The notes beneath the pieces are model-generated. The model did not search any database and was not told the DNA's origin. It saw nothing but the letters and a program-made list of their open reading frames with translations. From Amaurobius ferox (lineage: Eukaryota; Arthropoda; Arachnida; Araneae; Amaurobiidae): 64,000 bases of DNA. Location of the stretch: the NCBI GenBank assembly GCA_951213105.1, contig OX578140.1:34339403-34403402 (forward strand), in the 5' to 3' direction. The translations under genes and the position numbers were made by a program. Below are positions 46,070-56,490 of this stretch, piece by piece (within the stretch, counting starts at the first letter, position 1; every line of letters starts with the position of its first letter).

Positions 46070-46355
46070 TAAAAAAATATGAGCCAAACTTTTCAAGGTG
46101 GTAGTACGCACTAAACCAAATATTTTTGTCATAGTTTACCTGGTCGAAAGTGAAACATAAAGGCGTTACAGGGCGCTTACTCGTTTGGAAGCAAGCGTTC
46201 CGCAAACTTAAAAGCGTCATTCTGGTTGAAGAAGTACACCACGTATACAATTTTCATCTGGGAGGGAAGTAGACCCCTTATTCAAATTTTCGTAACACCG
46301 AATGTTCGGCCTTATCAGTTTGCGGAAGTTATTCGCAGCTTCAACTTTTGGGACG

Positions 46356-47718
46356 ATGGAGGAATTTACAAATAAGGAAAAAGCTGATATGCATTCCATC
46401 TATGGAGTTGCAATTGAAATGACAGAAAGGCACAACGACTATACGAGGAACTTTAGCCCATAGGCTGTTGTTCAGTCGTAAAACATTCGAACGATTGTAT
46501 AGGCAGGTCTGTGAATCGGTTCCCTTTCTCGCTACCAGGTCTGATGCAGGTCGTGCAAGGAATGCTAGAACGTCAAGTGTGGAACATACGATTCTGGACA
46601 CAGTAGCATTTCGACCAAGCCGAAGAGGAATGGGGCATACTCTCGGTGTTCCACAATCCACAGTATGGTGGATTCTGCATGGGGAACAGTTACACACATA
46701 CCATTTCCAGGGCGCGGTAGCCCAGTGGTTAGCACGCTGGAATTAGACTCGGTAGGCCCGGGTTCGATTCCCGCCACTGCCAAAACTGCCACCGTGTTCA
46801 CTCGGAGTACGATCACGTTAAACATGTGGATTCATAAGTCCTTCCGAAAGGTTGGTGGTAGGGGAAGGAGGGTACGGTCCATGTGTATGCCTCCCCCACT
46901 GAGTTCCGGTCTAAATTGGGTGGCACTTCCCTGCCGTAAAAACAGTTACCTTACATCTTAGGTCGGATGGTCTAGTCTCAGCAACAACAACCCATACCAC
47001 CTCCAGCAAATCCAAGCAATGACTGCAGAGGATTATCCTCGTTGCGTGTATTTCGCCCGCTGGTTCATGGAACAGAATGCGACGCAGCCTGATTTTTCGG
47101 CGACTGTGCTTTTCACGGATGAAGCCCCCTTTGCACGTGATGGGATATTTAATATCCACAGTGAACATGTGTGGGCAAGTGTAAACCCACATGCAACATA
47201 TCCCCATGAGCATCAGCGGCAATTCTTCGTCAATATGTCGAGGAATCATCGGCGACCGCTTAATAGGGCTGTATATTATGCCAGAACAACTTGATGGGAA
47301 AATGCATCGTATTTTCCTGCCGGGAATCTTGCCGGAATTTCTGGAGGATGTTCCAACAGACATCCGTCAGCGTATGTGGTTTAAGCACAATGGAACACCA
47401 GCCCGTTTGGGATGAGAGTTAAGAAACTATCTAGGTGTTACTTTTCCAGGCCGATGAATTGGATGTGGTGGTCACATAGCTTGACCTCCATGATCACAAT
47501 ATCTGTCGTGGCCTGACTTCTTTTTGTGGGGATATCTCAAGAGTCTCGTCTATGACACTCCTCTTGAATCTGAGGAGAAACTCGTCGATAGAAAATCGGC
47601 CGCTGCTGCCGAAGTTCGCGACATGCCTGGCCTTTTCGAGAAAGTTCGTCAATCCTTCCATTGCCGCTGTGAGACGCGCTTTCTGGTTAGCAGTCGCTCT
47701 TTTGAGCCATTATTGTAA
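46356..47718 (+). pseudogene. Mariner-like transposase with N-terminal HTH, broken (element 2)
   Basis: From ATG 46356: EEFTNKEKADMHSIYGVA, then frameshifted through the HTH region (LLFSRKTFERLYRQVCESVP, ATRSDAGRARNARTSSVEHT, GVPQSTVWWILHGEQLHTYH). A SINE interrupts it at 46711-46992. It resumes with MTAEDYPRCVYFARWFMEQN and VLFTDEAPFARDGIFN, which holds the first catalytic Asp (near 47117). In FKHNGTPAR (near 47385) Asn stands where the family has Asp (HDG), so the second catalytic residue is lost. FFLWGYLKSLVYDTPLESEE near 47520-47575 keeps the third Asp just before FFLW, and FEPLL ends the protein at TAA 47716-47718. Several stops and frame changes lie between 47290 and 47520. It belongs to the same broad group as element 1 but has different ends and sequence. 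Confidence 0.9.
46711..46992 (+). repeat. tRNA-headed SINE nested in mariner-like element 2
   Basis: Starts GGCGCGGTAGCCCAGTGGTT (tRNA 5' strand and A box) and has GGTTCGATTCCCGCC about 45 bases later (B box and T arm), so about 72 nt are tRNA-derived. The body and 3' tail match the 5S-headed SINE at 37 kb, and the tail ends with a CAACAACAAC-type repeat. An imperfect 14-bp duplication flanks it: CATACCATTTCCAG (46697-46710) and CATACCACCTCCAG (46993-47006), 12 of 14 identical. The right copy fits the expected transposase sequence. It is not a working tRNA gene. Confidence 0.88.
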
Positions 47719-47914
47719 TTATTGTTTATTGAATGTCATATTATAATTTCTAAGGCATTCTTATGTTTTCACTTCGCCTCATCGGGTTCACCATTAAACG
47801 CCCACTGACGTCTTGACGTTTCATTTCCGACTCAGTAAACTGCGATGAAAATTACTTGGTTTGGTGTGTACTATAATCTCGTAAAGTTTGGCCCATCCCT
47901 TTTTAATCACCCTG

Positions 47915-47985
<71 letters not shown>
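47915..47985. repeat. (TA)n tract after mariner-like element 2
   Basis: About 35 TA units with one break at 47937-47941. Confidence 0.97.
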
Positions 47986-47990
<5 letters not shown>

Positions 47991-48004
47991 AAACGATATA
48001 TCCT

Positions 48005-48275
48005 TATGCATTCTCTCTCACTCTAAGCACCACATGCATGTAAATAGCCCAATTACACACTTAGGACATGTTCCTAGCGCCAAAATGCAGGGCACATACG
48101 CAAATGATCATTTGTTGAATCGCTTTCAGTAGGATATTGGGTGCACTGAATGAGAAACTGGGTTTAATGATTATCTGGATGGATTCGTTGATTTAGCTGC
48201 AACTGGTAATGATGCGAGTATAAGTTTAAACAGGAAATTACATCGAAATACGTGTTTCTTACTAAATTGGAATCG
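48005..48275 (+). repeat. Dispersed repeat family H, copy 2
   Basis: Matches 36325-36625 with point changes and small indels. Lies directly after a (TA)n tract; copy 1 precedes a (TG)n tract. Confidence 0.75.
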
Positions 48276-50540
48276 CTGGAATTTGAATGATTCGGTCATA
48301 ATACCTTGTATCATTCGTAGGAATGAAAAATCATTTGTATTGGCTGAGTTTTAGCGAGTGTACTGATACATGTACTATCGCTTTGAGGCAGAGTTCTAAA
48401 AAATTTAAATGTCATTTTTTCGAAATCAATTTTTAAAAATCATTTGTCGTAGTATTTTGTCCAATATTTAACAGATTAATTTGGATTTTGGTATTATTCT
48501 TTCAAACAATAACCCGCAGCTCGTATATCCGATTTAGGATTTGTTACAATGTTGTAGCAAAAAATAAATAAATAAATAAAATAAAATAAATAAATATATA
48601 AATACATAATAAAAAAATGAATGAAAAATTCGTTGATTTTTGTTTCCACTACCATTTTTCTCACATTGAATGTAAAAGAAATGCTTTCATCCGTGTATAT
48701 CTAAACTGTGATTTTATTTTTATTTCGGTTGAAACTCCTAGAAAATAGCCTACAACAGCGAAGGAAATACGGCCGACAGATATAGTTGCTATTTGTAGAA
48801 TTTTATATTTTTTTTTCCACAGTTATCTCATAATTTGCATTTCATTATATCTAGTTTTGAATAAATTTTTTTTTTTAAAATCATTTATCTATTTTCCGCA
48901 ATTTGAGCTCAATATTTTCGTTTTCGAAAGCCCTCTTAGTCGAAGTCAGCAATATGATTGTTTACTACAAATACGTAAGAATTTTCTGTATTTGTATCTT
49001 CATGACCCAATCAGAAACGACTATTTGTTTTGATGAAGTTTAGACTAATAGTATAATTTTTCATTTTATTACCTATTGCATTGAGTGGCAACAGCTGTAT
49101 TAGTACTGTTATGGAACCGAAAGTTACGGAAAGTTGTAATATGGTGATTTAAAATAAAAAAAATTTCTATTGTATAAACCTTGTGAATTAGATATTTATG
49201 GAGAAATATTGAATAAAGTTTGTAAAAGAGAATGACAGAAGATATTTTTCTGGTAGGTTTTCACAGCACTCTTAATGTGCCCTCTAAATTAGAAATTTTA
49301 TTACAAATACCTGTTATCCTTAGCCCTGCATTCAAAGTATCCTAGTTAAAGAGCCACGTGTGCGATTAGCAGTTGTTTTTTTACAAGAGCGTCCTAGTCC
49401 CTTGACTTTAGTGAGAAATTCGGTAAAATGTCGCTAACTCAGTGACTTTTGGAATATTTGGGAAATTTCGGGATTGGAAAATAGATTGGTTACAAAATTT
49501 CCGATCTGCGCAGATTTTAATGAAACCGTCCAGAGAGCGGATTTGTTTTTATTTTTCTAACAGCAATACTACATGACATGGTTCGTATCAGTGAAATGTG
49601 AACTCATTAAAAACTAACATGCAAACACAGCCAAGTTCTTCAACTTTAGAAAAAGTGTCAACCGCAAAAGTGTTTGAGATGAAAAACTATCGTCAAGTTT
49701 TCGAATTTGTGAAATGTATAAAGAAGAAATGTTATTGGATGCATTTCGTAATAAATTTGACAAATTTACACTTTTTTTATTCAAAGCACTTTCTTGCCTC
49801 AATGGACTTGAAGAAAATGAACATATTTGGGATGATAAAATTTGACCGGCATATACAATCCATCTCTATATATCGTTATTTGGTAAATTTACAAAGGCTT
49901 TAAGCTCATGGAAATTTGAAAATGTCATTAAATATTAATCTTTCCATTTCGTGTAAAGACAACGTTGACAATTGTGCAATATCAATTTCACTAAACGCTG
50001 TAGATTGTATACTCGTGTTTGAAAAAAAAAGTTAGAAAAAAAAAACCGAAAGTGAAATTCTTAATGAACCCTTTAAATTCCTTGGAAATGTGATGCTAAG
50101 CTCTATTTATAGTAGATCCTGAGAAATAGATGCTTCGAAAAATTTTTGGTAAAAACATGAATAGCAAATTTGATTGCGACCAATAAAATGTATATGTATT
50201 GCAAAAAAAAAAAAAAAAAATCATGGATGAAAATAAACTATTGACACATATTGCCCTCCGCTCCAGCTTAAGTCTTACGATATTCATTAGTTCCTCTTAT
50301 TTGAACCGAAAACTGCCCTAAGCATAATATTTTCAACAAATTAACTTCATAAATTTTTAATTTCTGTCATTGTTCCCCTAAAAAATATATATTTAATAAT
50401 TTATAGAAAATTGTATATCCGCTTACGAGATACTGTTGATTTTATTTATTAGGAAATTTGCAGCTAACAGACTTCAGAATCAAATGTGGTCATACAATGC
50501 AAATGATTTATTTGAATAGAAATATAACATAACAAGAAAT
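48275..50540. other. No gene recognised; (AAAT)n near 48560-48612
   Basis: About 2.3 kb of AT-rich DNA. Only an AAAT-type microsatellite, A-runs near 50025 and 50205-50220 and ordinary short frames were seen. The 101-residue frame at 49598-49903 has no recognisable protein features. Confidence 0.4.
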
Positions 50541-50554
50541 ATTGCAGGTGTAAT

Positions 50555-50684
50555 TTATTACTTTCCTTATATACATAATGTATAAGGAAAGTATTGTGAC
50601 GGGGTCGAAAATTCGAATTCGAGTTTTCGATGGGAGAACACGTTTCAAGCATCCCTGATCACGAATTAAGCATTTTTGAAGTGA

Positions 50685-50726
<42 letters not shown>

Positions 50727-51512
50727 TATGTGTGTGTCAGTGAGTCTGTGGAGACGATAACTGACGAACTAATCGACCGATTCGAACCAAATTTGGTACA
50801 AAAATCACAATCCGTAAACACTGGAAGTTTATTGTTTTTATACGTAATCGAATGTTAAGAACCCCCCTAAATTTTCGAATAAAATTTTGAAAAAATCGTC
50901 AAAAAATCAAAACTATTAATAAAGTTACGCAAATAGACATTTCTTATGTAATTTTTTATTAGAAAACGATTGACATAAATTTTAGAACGCTAACACGAAC
51001 CGTTCTCGAGATATTGCGCATTTTTCAAAAAAATTATCAAAAAGTTATATAAAATGAAAAAAAAACATATTTCCTATTGAGAAACATGTTCACTTTTCAT
51101 ATGTAATACCATGCGATAAATTTTGTGACATCATTCTCGTGGATCTAGCTAGTTCCATTCATGAAAAAGATACTTTGAGTAATACTTTTGTATTTGAACG
51201 CCAATAGTCATTTATCTGCTGTAACACCAACTTATTTCTTCGTCCATAACGCTTGGCGAGATTTTGACGACGAATTTGGCGGAATGTCGCCAACTTGGCG
51301 CCTTTTTGAAATGTTGGGAAATTAACGAAAATATCGCCAAATGGATAAAAATGACGCTAAATCAATGAAAATGGCTACTAATTGTCAAAAATTCAATATC
51401 TTGGAAAGAATATTAGTATCTACTATAAGAAAAACCTATTTTTTTACTGTAAAAGTAGTAAATTCATTACATTATATAAGGAAAGTCATGTGTTGCCCAC
51501 ATCAGATTTTTA
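50555..51512 (+). repeat. Mobile repeat family A, copy 3 (A3), with one J module
   Basis: Left end hairpin TACTTTCCTTATATACATAA..TATAAGGAAAGTATTG, then GACGGGGTCGAAAATTCGAA, a (TG)n tract (50687-50722), GAGACGATAACTGACGAACT, AACCAAATTTGGTACAAAAA and CACGAACCGTTCTCGAGATA. One TCCATAACGCTTGGCGAGAT module follows at 51225-51440. Right end is TATAAGGAAAGTCATGTG followed by TTGCCCACATCAGA. About 960 bp, noncoding. Confidence 0.8.
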
Positions 51513-51868
51513 TACATAGTTAACTAAAAAAAGAACCTTCCTATCTACGGAGAAGCTGCTTATTACCTTATTGGTACTTAAAGCACTTAAATAGTACTTA
51601 AAGATACTTTATGACTGTATATACGAGTATTTTTGTATATTTTTAGATATTTAAATAATAAAAAATATATATTTCGTCTGTTAATAAGTTCCACAAAAGA
51701 AATGAAATATTTTTATAAATAAGTAAATTTATCTTCTTAATTTATCTCTTCTTCGGAACCGAATTCTCTTTACATTGAAAAATTTGATCGATCTCGTTAT
51801 CGGTGTTATTATGTAACAAAAAGTAATGTTTCGTACGTGACATTTAATAGTTTTTTTTTTTAATATTT
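51512..51868. other. No recognised feature
   Basis: Unique AT-rich DNA between two repeats. Confidence 0.4.
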
Positions 51869-52375
51869 TGAATCTATATAAATAAAATTGAAAATATATC
51901 TGTCAGTTTGTCTCATCATAACGGGAGAATGGCTAAACCGAATTTGGTGCAATTTTGTGGGTAGCCTTGAAATAGTCCCACTTAAAATTTAGTCCATGGT
52001 TTGAGTTTCTAAGACCAGGGGCAGTCGACTTACTAATGAAAATCAAAACTTTCGTTTGTCTCATCATCACGGAAGAACGACTGAATCGAATTTAATGAAA
52101 TTTTGTGGGTAGTCTTGAAATAGCCCCCTTAAATTTAGTAAAAGTTTCGAGTTTCTAAGACCACGGGTTCTCCTAGCAGTTCTACTCTCTAACTCCCTGG
52201 TTCCTCCAAATGAAAAAGGTTGGAAATCGTTGGTTTAAAACTTGAAAGTGAATTAAAACTGTATATCTGAGTTTTATGTAAGTTTATTGCACTTATTAGT
52301 TACTTTTGAAAATCGCAGGTTTGAAACATGGAAACTCTATTTAAATGGAAACTCTCTCACCATGTTTTATTTTCA
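51868..52375 (+). repeat. Dispersed repeat family C, copy 2 (two modules)
   Basis: Starts CTATATAAATAAAATTGAAA, then a TCTGTCAGTTTGTCTCATCA step and two modules of about 140 bp with GGGAGAATGGCTAAACCGAA and CACGGAAGAACGACTGAATC variants. Downstream flank is shared with the minus-strand copy at 605-1140. Confidence 0.75.
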
Positions 52376-52790
52376 CAGGCTTACTCAGCAATGAAAAGTA
52401 CTAAGAAATCAAAATGATTATTTAATTATCAGCAATTTCTGAGGAAGATTCTTTCTTATGTCATGATATGTAATTATTATTATTATTTTTTTGACTTGAA
52501 TAATAAATAAATGGATACAAAAATATATCTTATAAATGAAGGGTTTGACTTTTTTTATAATTATATTAAATGCGGACTGTGTACAACACTTTCATTCATT
52601 TTGTCAAAGAGTTTTCAAACTCATATATTGTGTTTAGCTAATAAACTCATATACTATTGTGTTTACCCAATAAATTCATTTAGCCGATTGTTGAAACAGA
52701 AAAAGAGTAGAACGGGTGTATCTTCTAATACAATTTTAGTGTTTTCATTTAGAATATACAAACGAGATCAGGATGTTTTATTCTTCAGAT
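52375..52790. other. No recognised feature
   Basis: AT-rich unique DNA. The 101-residue frame at 52511-52816 has no recognisable features. Confidence 0.4.
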
Positions 52791-53420
52791 CTGCAAATTC
52801 AGATCTGCGAATTTGACGGGATATCGGTAATTTGGCAACTTTTCTTCAAAGTCGTGAAATTGACGGACATTTCGCTAAATTGATATAAACCAATCAAATC
52901 AATAAAATTAATTTTATTTAATAATCAATAAAATTAATTTTATTTAATAATCAATAAAATTAATTTTATTTGCTAAATCAATAAAATTAATTTTATTTTT
53001 TTAGAAGAGAGTACTGAAATGATATTTCGCTAACTGATGTTTTCGCTCGTTTTGTCTGTCAGTCCAACCGTCCTATACTTAGTAACATATTTAGCGAATT
53101 TTGAAAATATCGCCAAATTGATAAAAATGCTTGTATATCCATAAAAATATCTTGAAATTGATAAAATTGCGCTAAATAAATTAAATTAATTATGTTCTGT
53201 TAAGAGATAGTATTGTGATGATGTATCGTCAATTTGTCGCCAAGTGGGTATCAGTTCTACAGTCCCCTTGGCGATAAATTTGGCGATTTTTAAAATGTAT
53301 CTAAATTAACGAAAATATCACCAAACTGATTAAATGACGCTAAATTTAGCAAAATAACACCGACTCAATGAAAATTCAATATTTTGCATAATAAGGTACG
53401 ATTTTCTAGATAATCACCGT
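52790..53420 (+). repeat. J-module array (GCCAAATTGATAAAAATG repeats), part 1
   Basis: About three modules of roughly 200 bp. Each has a CTTGGCGA or AATTTGGCGA step followed by phrases of about 20-21 bp such as CGCCAAATTGATAAAAATG, CGCTAAATCAATGAAAATG and CTAATTGATGAAAATTCAAT. The same modules occur inside family A copies 2 and 3, in family B copy 3 and at 54370-54980. Noncoding. Confidence 0.7.
52898..52997. repeat. Tandem palindrome, 26-bp units
   Basis: Four units containing AATAAAATTAATTTTATT, an 18-bp perfect palindrome, spaced by about 26 bp (AATC or AATAATC between). Could extrude as cruciforms. Lies inside the J-module array. Confidence 0.9.
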
Positions 53421-53684
53421 CGTTTTGTGAGAGTTAAATATTTTTTCTAAATGTGTTTACAAACCGGGCCAGGATGCTTTATTCTTCACATCTGCCCGTG
53501 AAGATAATTTTGTATATGGAGCCGAAAGATTTTTATTCATATTTGTATTAAGAATTAAATTAAATATTTTAATAGAACATTTGGAATAACAAAGTCATTT
53601 AGAATACTATAAAAATTTACACAAAATCGTGAATGTTAAGTTTCTTTATATTAATTTTTGGTACAAAGAACGGATCTACTGCTA

Positions 53685-53890
53685 ATAATCTATATAAATG
53701 AAATTAAAGATCTGTCTGCGTGTTTATATTTGGATATATCTCTGTGTTTATTTGTCTCATCACCACGGGAGAAAACTACTCCAAATTGGATGAAATTTTT
53801 GGGATAAACTTGTAATAGCCGCACTCAAAATTTAGTCCATGTTTCGAGTTTTAAAGACGAGGGTTTATCGAGATATTAATGAAAAACTCA
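53685..53890 (+). repeat. Dispersed repeat family C, copy 3 (one module)
   Basis: CTATATAAATGAAATTAAAG, a TCTGTCTGCGTGTTTATATT step, CACCACGGGAGAAAACTACT, AAAATTTAGTCCATGTTTCG and ATCGAGATATTAATGAAAAA. A single module, unlike the two-module copies. Confidence 0.7.
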
Positions 53891-53959
53891 CTATTAAACC
53901 TTCCATTGAAGCATTATACAAACGATATTTGTTCTGCAAAATTATTTAAAATAATGATA

Positions 53960-54146
<187 letters not shown>

Positions 54147-54369
54147 CTAAATATTTTTCGATTTAAATAATAAAGTAATATGTATATAAATAAATTTTTT
54201 TTGGAATTGCATTCTTGATTGGATCATGTAATTACGGCCTTTAAGTTTAACGAGTTTAGATTATTGATATTTTCAAATTCTTACACAATTTGTTTTATTT
54301 TGGGAAAACATTTTAAAATTCGTATATTCTATTACGGGTTTATCTTCTAATAAATGGATATAATCTTCT

Positions 54370-54980
54370 AATCTACGAAAATATAAATGATTACATCCGT
54401 CCGTCTCTGTAACGCTTGGCGAGAGATTTGGAGGGCTTTTTTTTAATGTTGTGAAATTGACGAAAATGCCCTCAAATCGCTAACATTGATAAAAATGTTC
54501 CAAAATTGATAAAAAAAATCGCTAAATTGATAAAAATGATACCAAATTAATGAACTTAATTTCGTTTTGAAAGGGGATAGAATTGTAATGATGTTTCGAT
54601 AGCACTTGAATGTCAGTCCATCCTATTTGACAACAAATTTGGCGGCCTTTTAAAATGTGGCCGAATTGCTCACATATCGCCAAATTGACGAAAATATCGT
54701 CAAATCGATAAAAGAGTTGTCAACTTGATAAAAATGACACCAAATCAATGAAATTAATTGCGTTTAGAAAGATGATAGTATTGTAATGATGTTTCGGTAG
54801 CGTTTGTCTCTTAGCCCAACTGTCTCACTGTCCGACAAATTTGGCGACTTTCTAAAATATCGTCAAATTAATGAAAATGAGACCGAATTGATAAAATTAT
54901 ACTGAATTAATGAAAATTACTTCTAATTTATGAAAATTCAATGTTTTGCAAAATGAAGTTCAATTTTCTTGATTTAGCTA
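54370..54980 (+). repeat. J-module array, part 2
   Basis: Three further modules with CTGTAACGCTTGGCGAGAGA, AATTTGGCGGCC and AATTTGGCGACTTTCT steps followed by GATAAAAATG-type 20-21 bp phrases. Separated from part 1 by family C copy 3 and a (TA)n tract. Confidence 0.65.
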
Positions 54981-55273
54981 CTAAATTTAGCTACTAAAAG
55001 TAGCTACATAATATTTAGCTACTAACAGTACCATATAGACATTTTCTAGTCCTTCTAATATTAAATTTGAAAACATCAATCATTCTAGTATTTTATATCA
55101 TAATGAAAAGCTGAGAATATCATAAACAATTTTAATTATAAAAATTAGTAATTTAATACTTATATAAATATTTTATGGGATTTTCTGGAACATAAAGGAT
55201 AAAATTATATTTACAGTTAATACTATTGCCATACTTATCTTTATTTTTATGACCGAAAAATTTCTTAAAACAT
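54980..55273. other. No recognised feature
   Basis: Unique AT-rich DNA with a short TTTAGCTACTAAA repetition at 54975-55025. Confidence 0.4.
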
Positions 55274-55686
55274 TGAGTATACGGTTTCGATTTCTGAAGA
55301 ATAAAGAATAGTTTAAATTTCGGCAGCCAGGGCTAAAATCTGGCTCTAGTGTTCCCGCAATTTACATATTGCGAAGTACACCTAACAACTGCCGCCTATA
55401 AAAGGAGTCAAACAGCTATTTTTCTCAAATCCACGACTGGCGAAGCTCAAATTTATCAGATCGCGCGTTGCTTTTTAAAATTGTTTATTAAGGAAACAGC
55501 AAATTCGACAATTAAAAGGTTTACATAGAGGTTCATTCACGATGTGTATTCTTCGGAACTATTTTTTGCCGTTAGTTGATAGATAAGTTAGGCAATATGC
55601 AAATTAATGAGATATCGGCACTAGATTTGAGCCCTGGCGACCGAAATTTGAACTATCTTTTTTTAGAAATCGAAACCGCATACTCA
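55274..55686. mobile_element. MITE with inverted ends of about 70 bp
   Basis: The left end begins TGAGTATACGGTTTCGATTT and includes GTTTAAATTTCGGCAGCCAG and GGCTAAAATCT. The right end on the other strand begins TGAGTATGCGGTTTCGATTT and includes GTTCAAATTTCGGTCGCCAG and GGCTCAAATCT. The inverted match is long with few differences. The interior (about 260 bp) is noncoding. No clear target duplication was found, so the superfamily is open. Confidence 0.85.
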
Positions 55687-55744
55687 GAGAAGCATGTGTA
55701 GGAAATTTGGTTGTGATTCAGTCAGTAGTTTTTTTTTCCTACAA

Positions 55745-55870
55745 AGAGGTCTGAAGACCCCAGACCGTGCGACTCACATAGTGGGTTTCGAGTAGCTAGC
55801 TGCACGGCCGGGAAAGGATACCTCCTGCACTCAGGAGGCAACCAAGGTCTACCATCCCGCCAAACGAACT
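55745..55870 (-). repeat. SINE 3'-tail copy
   Basis: Read on the minus strand: CCCGGCCGTGCAGC, a 31-nt loop and GCACGGTCTGGGGTC, matching the tail hairpin of the 37-kb SINE. The upstream part (CCTTGGTTGCCTCCTGAGTG) resembles the SINE body only loosely. The head is missing. Confidence 0.65.
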
Positions 55871-56490
55871 TTTATTTAGGTCTAAAAATATAACAATTGA
55901 TGAAAAGTATTGTGATTAAACAGACAGTTTTACATTATATTTGAACTTGACAAGTACGTTCATTTTACAAAAATGGGAAAAGGGTTATTGCGAATATAGA
56001 TAAAAATAATAAAAATAAAATAAAATAATAAAAATAAAATTTAGAGTAGTACTACAGGGAGGTCAGGGTGATTGCAAACTCTACCTACACACTTTTAAGG
56101 GAGGTAGAGAAAACGAAAACAAACCATATTCACATAGAAATCTATGACTAAAAGAGTCCACCCTGGTGTGTTAAAGGATACACTAAGAAGCAAACATGAA
56201 AGACAATAAGTAGTTAAAAATCTTTATTAGGCTTAATGTAACAATTTGATAGTGGATGCAGACGATGTGTAGAGATAGAATGAAGTTCTGAATATGTATT
56301 GCATGTAGTCACATCTGCCTCCACTAGTTTCATGAATCAAGTGTATTTTTACCATGCAAATAAAAAAATCCTCTGATTTAAAGGGATATTAGTGCACTAT
56401 TTTAATAAGTTTAATGTTCTGTGAAACAATTGCAATTTAAAAAATTGGTGAAGAACATTTCATATTATTTAATAGTTAATAATTCACCAT
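55870..56490. other. No recognised feature
   Basis: AT-rich sequence with short AATAAAATAAAA repetition near 56010-56045. A moderately GC-richer patch at 56045-56165 is unidentified. Confidence 0.4.

Larger units (their letters stand above)
46065..47914 (+). mobile_element. Mariner-like element 2, with a nested SINE
   Basis: The right end reads CAGGGTGATTAAAAAGGGAT on the minus strand, and the left end reads GTGATTAAAAAAATATGAGC. The first bases CAGG are lost on the left. The ends stay related for about 100 bp (GCCAAACTTT, then AGTNCNCACNAAACCAA). (TA)n arrays flank both sides. Length is 1,850 bp including a 282-bp SINE and its target duplication. It encodes a decayed transposase on the plus strand. 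Confidence 0.9.

Noticed and set aside
46711..46782. Apparent tRNA gene
   Set aside because: It has A and B boxes, but it continues into a SINE body, is flanked by a target duplication and interrupts a transposase. It is a SINE head.
49598..49903. 101-residue frame
   Set aside because: No domain, signal or composition feature, and no second copy; expected by chance in AT-rich DNA of this length.
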